From Cryobacterium sp. GrIS_2_6 (GTDB lineage: Bacteria > Actinomycetota > Actinomycetes > Actinomycetales > Microbacteriaceae), in contig NZ_JAXCHP010000001.1 of the NCBI RefSeq assembly GCF_035984545.1, positions 1,736,001-1,800,000 on the forward strand: a DNA stretch of 64,000 nt, written 5' to 3'. Below are positions 9,006 through 16,802 of the stretch, piece after piece (the first letter of the stretch is position 1; each line of letters opens with the position of its first letter). The translations under genes were made by a program, and so were the position numbers. Under the pieces are notes generated by a model, which saw nothing but the letters and a program-made list of their open reading frames with translations, had not been told where the DNA came from and did no database searches.

Positions 9006-9932
9006 TCAGCTGCCGCGGTACGTCGAGTACGCGAAGGGGCTGAGCAACAGCGGCACGTGATAGTGCGCGGCCGGGTCGGTGAGGTCGATGGTCACCGAGA
9101 CCTCGGGGTACAGGGTCGGCTGGCCGGTTCCGGCAAAGTAGCGCCCGGTGTCGAAGGTGAGGCGGTACCGACCCGAGGAGAGATCGACCGGGCCGAGCAC
9201 GGAGACCCGGCCGTCGGCATCCGTGCCGGCGTTCGCGAGCACGTGCCAGCCGGTCTCGAGCTTCTGCTCGAGCTCGACGGGAACCCCGGCGGCGGGCCGG
9301 CCGGACACGGCGTCAAGCACGTGGGTCGTGATTCGGCTTCGGGGAGTCGCGGTCGGGGCGTCGGTCGCGGCGGCGGAAGCGGTCACCGGAGTGGTCGTGG
9401 TGCCGCCGGCCCCGGCCACGGCGGCCCGCTCGGCGGCGAGGCGTTCTGCGACGGTGCCGGCGAGCGTGGCCAGCCGGAGCAGGGCGATGTCGCGCAGTTC
9501 GGTGCCGACGATCTTCAACTCGGCGGCGTCGTCGAGCGCGAGGCGCCGGTGCAGTTCGGCGAGGATCTCGGTGCGCGACCGGCCGGCTGCGCGGATCAGG
9601 AAGACCCGGCCGAACCGCTCCTCGTACGCCCGGTTGCCCTCGGCGACGGCCGCGGCGAGGGTGGAGTCTGCGGCGTCGGCGGATGACTGCTCGCTGCGGG
9701 AGAACCGCGCGGCCCGCGAGTCTCCCCGCGGGGTCTCGCCGATCCGCGGGTGCGCGGACAGCGCTTCGTCGATCTCGCTGCGGCTGAGCGGTGTCGCGGC
9801 CGTGCGGGCGGCGGCGAGCAGGGCGGCTGCCGAATCGAACGGTGACTGCGACGCGACCTCGTCGACCCAGCGGGGTACGGCCAGGCAGGTCAGGAGCGCC
9901 TCGCGAAGCTCAGGTGTCGACATCCTCTTCAT
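9006..9932 (-). CDS. Fused OHCU decarboxylase / 5-hydroxyisourate hydrolase
   Basis: Bifunctional 308-residue enzyme completing urate conversion to (S)-allantoin. Residues about 1-165 are the OHCU decarboxylase, with SAHPRIGE (catalytic His) and SEQSSAD. An Ala/Thr-rich linker spans about 165-200. Residues about 200-308 are the transthyretin-like HIU hydrolase, with THVLDAVSGRPAAGVPVEL and the diagnostic C-terminal YRGS. Pathway order is the reverse: the C-terminal domain acts first. The ATG at 9932 follows GAGGAG; a longer open frame upstream is only antisense to the neighbouring gene. The domain order is the same as in plant allantoin synthase. It is divergent from a nucleotidyltransferase gene 55 bases away. 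Confidence 0.93.
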   Translation of the reverse strand: MKRMSTPELREALLTCLAVPRWVDEVASQSPFDSAAALLAAARTAATPLSRSEIDEALSAHPRIGETPRGDSRAARFSRSEQSSADAADSTLAAAVAEGNRAYEERFGRVFLIRAAGRSRTEILAELHRRLALDDAAELKIVGTELRDIALLRLATLAGTVAERLAAERAAVAGAGGTTTTPVTASAAATDAPTATPRSRITTHVLDAVSGRPAAGVPVELEQKLETGWHVLANAGTDADGRVSVLGPVDLSSGRYRLTFDTGRYFAGTGQPTLYPEVSVTIDLTDPAAHYHVPLLLSPFAYSTYRGS

Positions 9933-9987
9933 GGCAGTTCTCCTCGTCCTGGTCCAGCCTAGAGTGCCCGTGACGACAGCGCATACG

Positions 9988-10674
9988 ATGGCGGGCATGG
10001 TGAATGCAGACGCAGCGCGCGCCCGGGCGGATGCCGGGAAAGCCCCGGTCGCGGGGCTTGTGCTGGCAGCGGGGGCCGGTTCCCGGTTCGGGCAACCGAA
10101 GGCGCTTGTGCGCGGGGCCGACGGTGTGCCGTGGCTCGTACGGACGGTCGGCGTGCTCCTCGCGGCGGGTTGCTCACCCGTCATCGTCGTGCTCGGAGCC
10201 GAGGGTGCCGCGGCCGCCGCGCTGCTTGCAGAGGCGGGTCTGATCGACGTGGCGGCCCCTGCGGTTGCCGGCCCCGACCGTGCGACGCTCGTCGTGCATG
10301 CCGCCGACTGGGCAGAAGGACTGTCGGCCTCGCTGCATGCGGGGATCGACACGGCCCTCGGTATCGCCGGAGTCTTGGGCGCCGTCGTGGTCGTTCCCGT
10401 GGACGTCCCCGACCTCGACGCCGCGACGGTGGCGCGGGTGCTCGCCGCTGACGCGGGCATCACCCTGGATAGCCTGAGGCAGGCGGTTTTCGACGGCCGG
10501 CCGGGGCATCCGGTGCTGATCGGGCGCGCGCACTGGGAACCGCTGCGGGCGCAGCTCACGGGCGACACCGGGGCGCGGCCCTATCTGCTCGCCCACGGCG
10601 TGGTCCCGGTCGAGTGCGGAGACCTCACGACGGGCGCCGACGTCGACACCCTCCCCGGCGTGCCAGAGGCGTAA
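9988..10674 (+). CDS. MocA-like molybdenum cofactor nucleotidyltransferase
   Basis: A 228-residue NTP-transferase with the Rossmann-type N-terminal motif GLVLAAGAGSRFGQPKAL, followed by PVDVPDLDA (metal-binding Asp region) and GRPGHPVLIG. This is the pattern of MocA/MobA-like enzymes that add CMP or GMP to molybdopterin. In the ureide region a MocA-type protein would fit maturation of a xanthine dehydrogenase, which uses the cytosine dinucleotide or plain cofactor; the dehydrogenase is not in the window. Start ATG at 9988 or 9997; 9988 is given. Divergent from the OHCU/HIU fusion and convergent with the allantoate amidohydrolase gene 16 bases away. Alternative: another sugar or cofactor nucleotidyltransferase. 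Confidence 0.75.
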   Translation: MAGMVNADAARARADAGKAPVAGLVLAAGAGSRFGQPKALVRGADGVPWLVRTVGVLLAAGCSPVIVVLGAEGAAAAALLAEAGLIDVAAPAVAGPDRATLVVHAADWAEGLSASLHAGIDTALGIAGVLGAVVVVPVDVPDLDAATVARVLAADAGITLDSLRQAVFDGRPGHPVLIGRAHWEPLRAQLTGDTGARPYLLAHGVVPVECGDLTTGADVDTLPGVPEA

Positions 10675-10689
10675 CGGCGGTGAGGGTGC

Positions 10690-11970
10690 CTACCGGGCCG
10701 GGTAGTCTGCGGCGAGGGCTCGGACGGCGGCCTCGAGGGCGTCAACGGCGAGGGCGACGTCGGCCGCGGTGACCGACTCGTCCGGGTGGTGGCTGATCCC
10801 GCCGGCACAGCGCACGAAGAGCATGCCGACGTCGGTGATCGCGGCGATCGCCATCGCGTCGTGACCGGCGATCGAGGGCAGCTCGCGCGGGGCAGGCTCG
10901 GCCGGGGACTCCGCGCCCGCTTCGGTCGAGCGGATGCCCGCCGCAATCGCCGCACGCAACCGCGGCGAGCAGGCCACGGCGGCCGCCTCGTGAACCTGGT
11001 TGCTGTCGAGGTGGAGCGCGCGCGTGGCGCAGATGGCGGTGAGGGCGGCCTCGATCAGGGTCCAGCCCCGGTCACGGTCGGCGTCGTCCGGCGCACGCAG
11101 GTCGAGGCTGAACTCGACCTTCCCCGGGATGACGTTGACGGCGTCGGGAAACACCCTCAGGTGGCCGACGGTCGCGGTGAGGCCCTCGGCGCGGGCGATA
11201 CGTTCGATCGTGGTGATGCCCTCCGCAGCCCCGGCGAGGGCGTCGCGGCGGCGGGGCCACGGGGTCCCGGAGTGACCGGCGGACCCGGTGACCGTCAACA
11301 GGAAGCGACGGGCCCCTGCGATCCCGGTCACGACGCCGAGGGCGCGGTTCTCCTCCTCGAGCACGGGCCCCTGCTCGATGTGGGCCTCGAGGTAGCCGAC
11401 GAGTTCCTGCGGCGCGCGGGCGGCGTCGCCGACCTTGGCGGGGTCGAGCCCGAAGGCGGCGAACGCCTCGCGGAGGCTCGTGCCGCTCGCGTCGCGCAGG
11501 TCCCACCAGGACTCGAGCCACGTGCCGGCGACGGCCCGGCTGCCGAGCAGGGTCGTGCCGAAGCGGGTGCCCTCCTCGTCGCCGAATGCGGCGATCTCGA
11601 GGGCGAACGGCAGCGGACGGCCAGAGGCGGCGATCCGCCCGGCGACCGTGATGGCCACGAGCACGCCGAGGATGCCGTCGTAGCGGCCCGCCGCGCGCAC
11701 GGTGTCGAGGTGGGAGCCGAGCATCAGGGCCGGAAGCCCGCGGGTGCGGCCGGAGAGCCGTGCGCACTGGTTGCCCGCGGCATCCTGCCAGGTGGTGAGT
11801 CCGGCAGCGGCCATCCAGCCGGCCACCCGGTAGTTGACGGCGGCGTGCTCCGCGGAGAGGTAGGTCCGCTCGATCCCGTCGGTGAGGGACGAGTGCCGGG
11901 CGAGCTCCTCGCACCGGGCGAGGATCACGGCCGCGTCGGCATCCGACACCGTCGGCACCGCAGTCGTCAC
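10690..11970 (-). CDS. allC: Allantoate amidohydrolase (M20 family)
   Basis: Metal-dependent hydrolase of the M20/hydantoinase-carbamoylase family, 426 residues, expected to release ammonia and CO2 from allantoate to give ureidoglycine. Visible metal-site motifs: GSHLDTVRAAGRYDG, FGDEEGTRFG, EAHIEQGPVLE, and SHHPDESVT near the C-terminus. GSAGHSGTPWPRRRDAL belongs to the dimerization domain. GTG start at 11970 overlaps the stop of the aminotransferase gene by four bases (GTGA), so translation is coupled. Last gene of the minus-strand block formamidase, HpxZ-HpxY-like amidase, aminotransferase, allC. N-carbamoyl-amino-acid hydrolase is an alternative by sequence, but context favours allantoate. 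Confidence 0.88.
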   Translation of the reverse strand: MTTAVPTVSDADAAVILARCEELARHSSLTDGIERTYLSAEHAAVNYRVAGWMAAAGLTTWQDAAGNQCARLSGRTRGLPALMLGSHLDTVRAAGRYDGILGVLVAITVAGRIAASGRPLPFALEIAAFGDEEGTRFGTTLLGSRAVAGTWLESWWDLRDASGTSLREAFAAFGLDPAKVGDAARAPQELVGYLEAHIEQGPVLEEENRALGVVTGIAGARRFLLTVTGSAGHSGTPWPRRRDALAGAAEGITTIERIARAEGLTATVGHLRVFPDAVNVIPGKVEFSLDLRAPDDADRDRGWTLIEAALTAICATRALHLDSNQVHEAAAVACSPRLRAAIAAGIRSTEAGAESPAEPAPRELPSIAGHDAMAIAAITDVGMLFVRCAGGISHHPDESVTAADVALAVDALEAAVRALAADYPAR

Positions 11971-13271
11971 GAGAGCACCGCAGCTGCGTCGGCGGCAGCC
12001 TCGGAGTCGTCGACACCGGCGCGGTCGGCGTCGGCGTACAGGTCCCAGGCCGCGCCGACTCCCCCGCCGCCCGTGACGGATGCCCCCGCGCGCCGGAGCA
12101 CCTGCTCGAGCGCCGCGAGAGTGGTCAGCACGGTGTCCTTGCGGGCGTTGTAACCCATCACGCCGATTCGCCAGACCTTGCCGTGCAGCGGGCCGAAGGA
12201 AGTACCGATCTCGATACCGAAGTCCTCGAGTAGGGAGCCGCGCACCGCGTCACCGTTGACGACGTCGGGAATCTCGACCGCGACGACGTTGTTCATCCGG
12301 TGGGCCGGGTCGCCGAAGACGGAAAGACCCAGCCCGTGCACTCCCGCGAGCATCGCCGAGCCGTGCAGCCGGTGCCGGGCGACGGCGTCCGCCAGACCCT
12401 CCTCGACCAGGAGGCGCGCGCACTCCCGGGCGCCGTAAAGGGCGGTCGTCGCCTCGGTGTGGTGGTTGAGCCGGCGGGGACCCCAGTAATCGAAGAGCAT
12501 CGCGAGGTCGAAGTAGTTGGAGCGGATCCGGTTGGACAGCACCGCGTCCCCGGGTTCCCGGATGCCGGCCTCGATGCTCCGGCGGGATTCGATCACGTCG
12601 ACTGCGCGGTCCGAGAACGTGGCCGGCGCAGAACCTGATGGCCCGGCGAGGCACTTCTGCAGGCCGGCGGTCACGGCGTCGAGGCCCCAGGCATCCGCTT
12701 CGAAGGTGTTGCCGCCGAGCGAGGCCGTCGCGTCGGTGTAGAAAAGCACGCCGTGCCTGGCGCAGATGTCGCCGAGCTCATCGAGCGGCTGGGCGAGGGT
12801 CGTCGAGGTGTCGCCGTGCACGATCGCGAGCAGCGCCGGCCGGGTCTCGATGATCGCCCGTTCGATCGCGGCGGGCGTGAATACGGTGCCCCACCGTACC
12901 TCGCGAACGTGCACCTCGGCGCCGACGCGTTCGGCGATCTCGCGGAGCAGGTGCCCGAAGCGCCCGAAGATGGGAACGAGCACCCGGTCGCCCGGCTGGA
13001 TCAGCGAGACGAGGGCGGCCTCGATCCCGGCGCGCGCGGTACCGTCGATCACGAGGGTCTGTTCATTGCCGGTGCGGAATACGTCGCGGTACAGACCCAT
13101 CGTTTCGGTCATGTACCCCGTCATCGCCGGGTCGTACTGGCCCACGAGCTGCGCGGACATGGCGCGCAGCACCCGGGGATCCGCGTTGATCGGCCCGGGC
13201 CCCATCAGCAGGCGCTGCGGCGGGTTGATCGGAAGGCTCGGAACGGTTGTCGACTGCAGCGAATACGTCAC
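11967..13271 (-). CDS. pucG: (S)-Ureidoglycine-glyoxylate aminotransferase
   Basis: PLP-dependent class V aminotransferase, 434 residues. In the ureide pathway it moves the amino group of (S)-ureidoglycine to glyoxylate, giving oxalurate and glycine. Visible: the N-terminal LLMGPGPINADPRVLRAMS, the cofactor Asp in FYTDATASLGG, and the PLP Lys206 in LQKCLAGPSG. Alanine-glyoxylate and serine-glyoxylate aminotransferases share this fold, but NHHTEATTALYGARECARL and the gene neighbourhood fit PucG. GTG start at 13271 with no strong ribosome-binding site, nine bases after the amidase stop. Its product oxalurate may be the substrate of the amidase fusion just upstream, which is inference. Confidence 0.87.
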   Translation of the reverse strand: MTYSLQSTTVPSLPINPPQRLLMGPGPINADPRVLRAMSAQLVGQYDPAMTGYMTETMGLYRDVFRTGNEQTLVIDGTARAGIEAALVSLIQPGDRVLVPIFGRFGHLLREIAERVGAEVHVREVRWGTVFTPAAIERAIIETRPALLAIVHGDTSTTLAQPLDELGDICARHGVLFYTDATASLGGNTFEADAWGLDAVTAGLQKCLAGPSGSAPATFSDRAVDVIESRRSIEAGIREPGDAVLSNRIRSNYFDLAMLFDYWGPRRLNHHTEATTALYGARECARLLVEEGLADAVARHRLHGSAMLAGVHGLGLSVFGDPAHRMNNVVAVEIPDVVNGDAVRGSLLEDFGIEIGTSFGPLHGKVWRIGVMGYNARKDTVLTTLAALEQVLRRAGASVTGGGGVGAAWDLYADADRAGVDDSEAAADAAAVLS

Positions 13272-13280
13272 ATCATCAGC

Positions 13281-14927
13281 TTAGGCATGGAGCGTTTCCA
13301 CGGTGTTACCCACGATCCCCGCCTGGCCGGTCCCGACATCCGCCGCGAGTCCGGCGGCCAGCCCCTGAGCGAGGCCTGCGGCATGGTCGAGCAGCGCGAG
13401 GTCGCTGTGCCGCGGCCCGACGAGGCTGAGCCCGAGCGGCGCCCCTTTGACGGAGAGGCCGGGAAGGGACACGGCGGGGTATCCGCCGATCGCGGCGAGG
13501 CAGGTCAGTGAGAGTGTCGCAGTTCGGATCGCTTCGATCCTGGCCCCTGACGCGGTGCGGGCCGGCGCGGTCGACGAGGCGGAGGGCAGCAGCAGGATCC
13601 GCCCGTCGAGGGCCGCGTCGAGCCGTTCCCTGGCCTCGGCGAGGTCGATCCGGTGCCCGGCGGCTTCGTCCTCGTCGATGAGGGAGGCGAACGCGAAACG
13701 GGAGCGCACGTCGGGGCCGAGCGTCCCGGGGTGGGCGTCGACCCAGTCGCCGTGGGCCCGCCAGGCCTCGGCCGCCTGCACGGTGCGGAAGGTCTCGAAC
13801 AGGTCGGCGAGCGGGTCGAGGGAGATGATCTCGACCGCGGACAGGTGTCCGCTCCTCTCGAGGCGGTCGACCGCGTCGACGAACGCGGCCTGGACGCCCT
13901 CGTCCGCGGCGAAGACGGTCATGGCGCACACGGCGAACCGGGCGGGCACCGGCAGCTGCCGGTCGGTGTCGAGCGAGGCCGCTGCGGCGGTCCTGAGCAG
14001 TTCCGGGCCCCTCGCGAGCCAGCCGACCGCGTCGAATGAGGGCGCGAGCGGCAGCACCCCGTCGCGGCTGACGGCACCATGGCTCGTGCGCAGCCCCCAG
14101 AGCCCCTGGTACGAGGCCGGCACCCGGATCGACCCTGCGGTGTCGGTGGCGAGGGCGAGGTCGGCCTGGCCGAGGGCGACGGCGGCGGCCGGCCCGCTCG
14201 ACGAGCCGCCAGGCAGCCCGCCGGGAACGCGCGGATTCGGGGGCGTGCCCGAGTGCACGTTGGCCCCGGCGATGCTGTACGCGAACTCGTCGGTCTGCGC
14301 GATGCCGATCACGCTGGCCCCTGCCCGGAGAAGCGCGGTCAGCGACGGCGCGCTCGCGGTCGCGGGTGTCGCGCTCTCGAGGTAGGCCGGGTTCCCGGCA
14401 CCGACCGCGAACCCGGCCACGTCGAAGAGGTCCTTGACCGCGACCCGAACGCCCTCGAGGGTCCCGCCGGCCTCGCCGGCGACGAGCGGCGTGCCGGCCA
14501 CCCGCCAGATGCTGCGGTCGATCGCGGGAGCGGACGCTGCGACCTGCGCGGCCTCGATCCGCCAGCCCGCCGCTGTCCGGTTCCAGAGCTGCGTCACGAG
14601 GCCTGCCCCGCCGGCGAATGGCGCGTTCTCCGAGACGATCAGGGCGTGGTCCGTCCCGATGGCACGCACGTGCAGCGAGCGGATGCTGCGCCGCACGACA
14701 CCGGGACGGCCGGCGCGGAATCCGGCGATCGCATCGCTCCCGACGAGCAGGCCGGCCGCGTCGCCGCGGAGCGTGTCTGATCCGGGCAGGAAGAACCCGG
14801 CGAGGGCCCCGAGGTCATTGGCGGCGAGCGCGGCCTCGTAGTCCTCGAATGCGCTGAGCAGGCCGGCCGGCAGCTCGCCCGTGACCGAGGTCGGCACGAG
14901 GTGGGGTGCGAGGGTGCGCTCAGGCAC
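13281..14927 (-). CDS. Fused DUF3225 (AtzH/HpxZ-like) and amidase (HpxY/AtzE-like) protein
   Basis: A 548-residue two-domain protein. Residues about 15-130 form a SnoaL-like DUF3225 domain (AFEDYEAALAANDLGALAGF, VTQLWNRTAAGWRIEAAQVA), the family of AtzH and HpxZ. Residues about 140-545 form an amidase-signature enzyme with Lys165 (VAVKDLFD), the Ser cluster in GGSSSGPAAAVA and the nucleophile Ser266 in TDTAGSIRVPAS. In Klebsiella the separate hpxW-hpxX-hpxY-hpxZ genes belong to urate degradation; here Y and Z are one chain. A likely role is hydrolysis of oxalurate or a related carbamoyl compound, inferred from the adjacent PucG. Start uncertain: GTG 14927 overlaps the preceding stop by eight bases, GTG 14969 by fifty. 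Confidence 0.83.
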   Translation of the reverse strand: MPERTLAPHLVPTSVTGELPAGLLSAFEDYEAALAANDLGALAGFFLPGSDTLRGDAAGLLVGSDAIAGFRAGRPGVVRRSIRSLHVRAIGTDHALIVSENAPFAGGAGLVTQLWNRTAAGWRIEAAQVAASAPAIDRSIWRVAGTPLVAGEAGGTLEGVRVAVKDLFDVAGFAVGAGNPAYLESATPATASAPSLTALLRAGASVIGIAQTDEFAYSIAGANVHSGTPPNPRVPGGLPGGSSSGPAAAVALGQADLALATDTAGSIRVPASYQGLWGLRTSHGAVSRDGVLPLAPSFDAVGWLARGPELLRTAAAASLDTDRQLPVPARFAVCAMTVFAADEGVQAAFVDAVDRLERSGHLSAVEIISLDPLADLFETFRTVQAAEAWRAHGDWVDAHPGTLGPDVRSRFAFASLIDEDEAAGHRIDLAEARERLDAALDGRILLLPSASSTAPARTASGARIEAIRTATLSLTCLAAIGGYPAVSLPGLSVKGAPLGLSLVGPRHSDLALLDHAAGLAQGLAAGLAADVGTGQAGIVGNTVETLHA

Positions 14928-16020
14928 CGAAGTCCGCCGTCCGGATACGGGCGTGCACGCCCGTGACACGGTCGACGACCTGGGAGATGTTGAAGTCGGT
15001 CGCCGCGCTCAGGTAGGCGTACGCCAGGGTCGGGTCCATACCGTACCGCGCCCCGAGCAGGGCGATCGCGGCGCGCACACAGGCCCGCATCGCTTCGTCG
15101 AGGTCGGGGTCGAGCCCGGTCGGCACGAGGAACTCGCCCGTCTCGGCGAGCGGCCCGGTCAGTTCGCCGAAAAGTGCCGCCGCCTCGACCGCCGGAATGA
15201 CGTCGAAGCGGATGCGCACCCGCAGGCTGGCCTCGAGTGCGGTCAGCGCCACCTCGCCATCGCCCTGGGCGAAGTGCGGGTCGCCGACGTAGGCGAGCGC
15301 GCCCGGCACCTGCACGGGCAGGTAGAGCGCGCTGCCGACGGTGAGCAGGCTGATGTCGAGGTTGCCGCCGTGCGCGCCGGGCGGGACGGAGTGCGGCCGG
15401 GTGTCTCCCGCGACGCCGACGCCCATGATGCCGAGAAACGGGTCGAGCGGGAACCGCACGACCCGGTCGCCACCGGGAACGAGCGGGAGGGTGCCGGAGA
15501 GCGGCCCGGCTTCCGTCCCGAAACCGGGATCGGTGTCGACCTCGGTGAACACGGAGACCGTTCCCTGTCCCACGGGGTACTCGCCGGGGAGCGCCCCGCG
15601 ACCGTGGCGACTCGAGATGACGCCGTACAGCACCCGGGGAGTCGCCTCGAGCAGGGTCATCCGGAGCAGGTCGCCCGGCACCGCCCCGCGCACCTCGATC
15701 GGCCCGGTCACGACGTGCGGGCCGTCCGCCTCCGCATCCCGCGGGTAGTGGCTTGCGGCGAGCGCGACGGCGTCCGTGAGCACATCGCCCGCTGCGACGC
15801 CGTGGCCGCCGAAGAAGGCGAGCGGGTCACGACCCTGGTCCTCGAGCAGTCCCTCGTGGCTGAGAGTGTCGATCGTGACTGTGTCACCGGATCCGATCGA
15901 GAGCACTGCGGCATCCGCTGCACAGGGCAGGCGTCCCCACAGCACGGTCTGGGGGGTGGCCGGAAGGTAGTGCCCGGGCGCGATGCTCCCCATGCCGGGC
16001 TGCAATACGACGTGCGACAT
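14920..16020 (-). CDS. Acetamidase/formamidase family protein
   Basis: A 366-residue member of the FmdA/AmdA family, which hydrolyses formamide, acetamide or related short amides to ammonia and acid. Family patterns: SIGSGDTVTIDTLSHEG, GPIEVRGAVPGDLLRM, HGGNLDISLLTVGSALYLPV and VGDPHFAQGDGEVALTALE with the metal-binding His region. The ATG at 16020 follows GGAAGG; an upstream in-frame ATG at 16065 lacks such a site. It is the first gene of the minus-strand ureide operon and overlaps the amidase fusion by eight bases, or by fifty if the upstream start of that gene is used. In this setting it probably clears an amide released during ureide breakdown; the substrate is not known. Confidence 0.85.
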   Translation of the reverse strand: MSHVVLQPGMGSIAPGHYLPATPQTVLWGRLPCAADAAVLSIGSGDTVTIDTLSHEGLLEDQGRDPLAFFGGHGVAAGDVLTDAVALAASHYPRDAEADGPHVVTGPIEVRGAVPGDLLRMTLLEATPRVLYGVISSRHGRGALPGEYPVGQGTVSVFTEVDTDPGFGTEAGPLSGTLPLVPGGDRVVRFPLDPFLGIMGVGVAGDTRPHSVPPGAHGGNLDISLLTVGSALYLPVQVPGALAYVGDPHFAQGDGEVALTALEASLRVRIRFDVIPAVEAAALFGELTGPLAETGEFLVPTGLDPDLDEAMRACVRAAIALLGARYGMDPTLAYAYLSAATDFNISQVVDRVTGVHARIRTADFGA

Positions 16021-16209
16021 GGGAGCGCCTTCCAGGAACACGGAAACAGGAACGTGGTGCTTCACACTATTGGTGCCTCGCGATCGAGGCTATCTCCCGT
16101 TTGCGTGCCATTCGACCAGCCGGTACGTTTCAGGTCACTGTTGACACGATCGACATGAGTTTTACCTCCAGGAAACAATTGCAACAGTCCCCGTCCCGAA
16201 GGATCACCC

Positions 16210-16514
16210 GTGCTCGAGAAGCTCCGCCGCAATCGCGCGAACCTGCACCTCGGCCTCATGCTTGCGCTGGCGTTCTCCACCGGCCTGGCGGATGCCGTCG
16301 GGCACCTCGGCCTCGACAAGGTGTTCACCGGCAACATGGCGGGGAACGGCGTCATCCTCGGGATGGCCCTCGCCGGCGCGAGCAACCTGTCCGTTCTGGG
16401 CCGCTGCTCGCCCTGTTCACCTTGATCACGGGCCTGGCCGCCGACTCGCGGCAGAGCGGGTGCATGAGTTTCCGGTCTCGGTGGCGGGAATGGCCCCCGG
16501 CGTGTGAGGCTTGA
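16210..16514 (+). pseudogene. DUF1275 (YoaK-like) membrane protein remnant
   Basis: The first reading frame from 16210 (ATG at 16210 or GTG at 16210-16215 region) gives LMLALAFSTGLADAVGHLG followed by LDKVFTGNMAGNGVILGMAL, the N-terminal signature of DUF1275/YoaK membrane proteins. It ends after 71 residues. A frame change near 16397 restores the family sequence GPLLALFTLITGLAA in another frame, which then runs into unrelated residues and stops. Normal members have about 230 residues and six membrane segments; only about the first third remains. The frameshift plus the missing remainder show a dead gene. This remnant is all that the 497-base stretch between the formamidase and clpS genes contains. 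Confidence 0.75.
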
Positions 16515-16517
16515 CCG

Positions 16518-16802
16518 GTGCCGAAGACTTCTGAAAAATCGGACCTGCGTGAAGCCGTCTCCCTCGACCGCCCCTGGGTCACCATCGTGTGGGACGACCC
16601 GGTCAACCTGATGTCCTATGTGTCCTACGTGTTCCGCAGCTATTTCGGGGTCGCCCCCGAGGAGGCCGAACGCCTGATGCTGCGGGTGCACAACTCCGGC
16701 AAGGCCGTTGTCTCCACCGGGAACCGGGAGTCGATGGAGCGCCACGTCGAGGCGATGCACGGCTTCGGGCTCTGGGCAACGCTCTCGCGCGAGGACTCCT
16801 GA
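16518..16802 (+). CDS. clpS: ClpS adaptor of the Clp protease
   Basis: A 94-residue adaptor that delivers N-degron substrates to ClpC/ClpA-ClpP. The core motif is [15 protein letters not shown], followed by [12 protein letters not shown] and [14 protein letters not shown], the normal actinobacterial form. Start is GTG at 16518, just after the DUF1275 remnant. Its TGA shares the A with the ATG of the DUF2017 gene, an arrangement conserved widely in actinobacteria (for example M. tuberculosis Rv1331-Rv1332). Confidence 0.95.
   Translation: MPKTSEKSDLREAVSLDRPWVTIVWDDPVNLMSYVSYVFRSYFGVAPEEAERLMLRVHNSGKAVVSTGNRESMERHVEAMHGFGLWATLSREDS

Noticed and set aside
9006..10568. A 520-residue minus-strand frame covering the OHCU/HIU gene and the MocA-like gene
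   Set aside because: The first 212 residues are Ala/Ser/Arg/Thr-rich antisense sequence of the nucleotidyltransferase; the real start with a ribosome-binding site is at 9932.
14881..16158. 425-residue plus-strand frame opposite the formamidase
   Set aside because: Arg/Gly/His-rich shadow; the minus strand has the FmdA/AmdA motifs.
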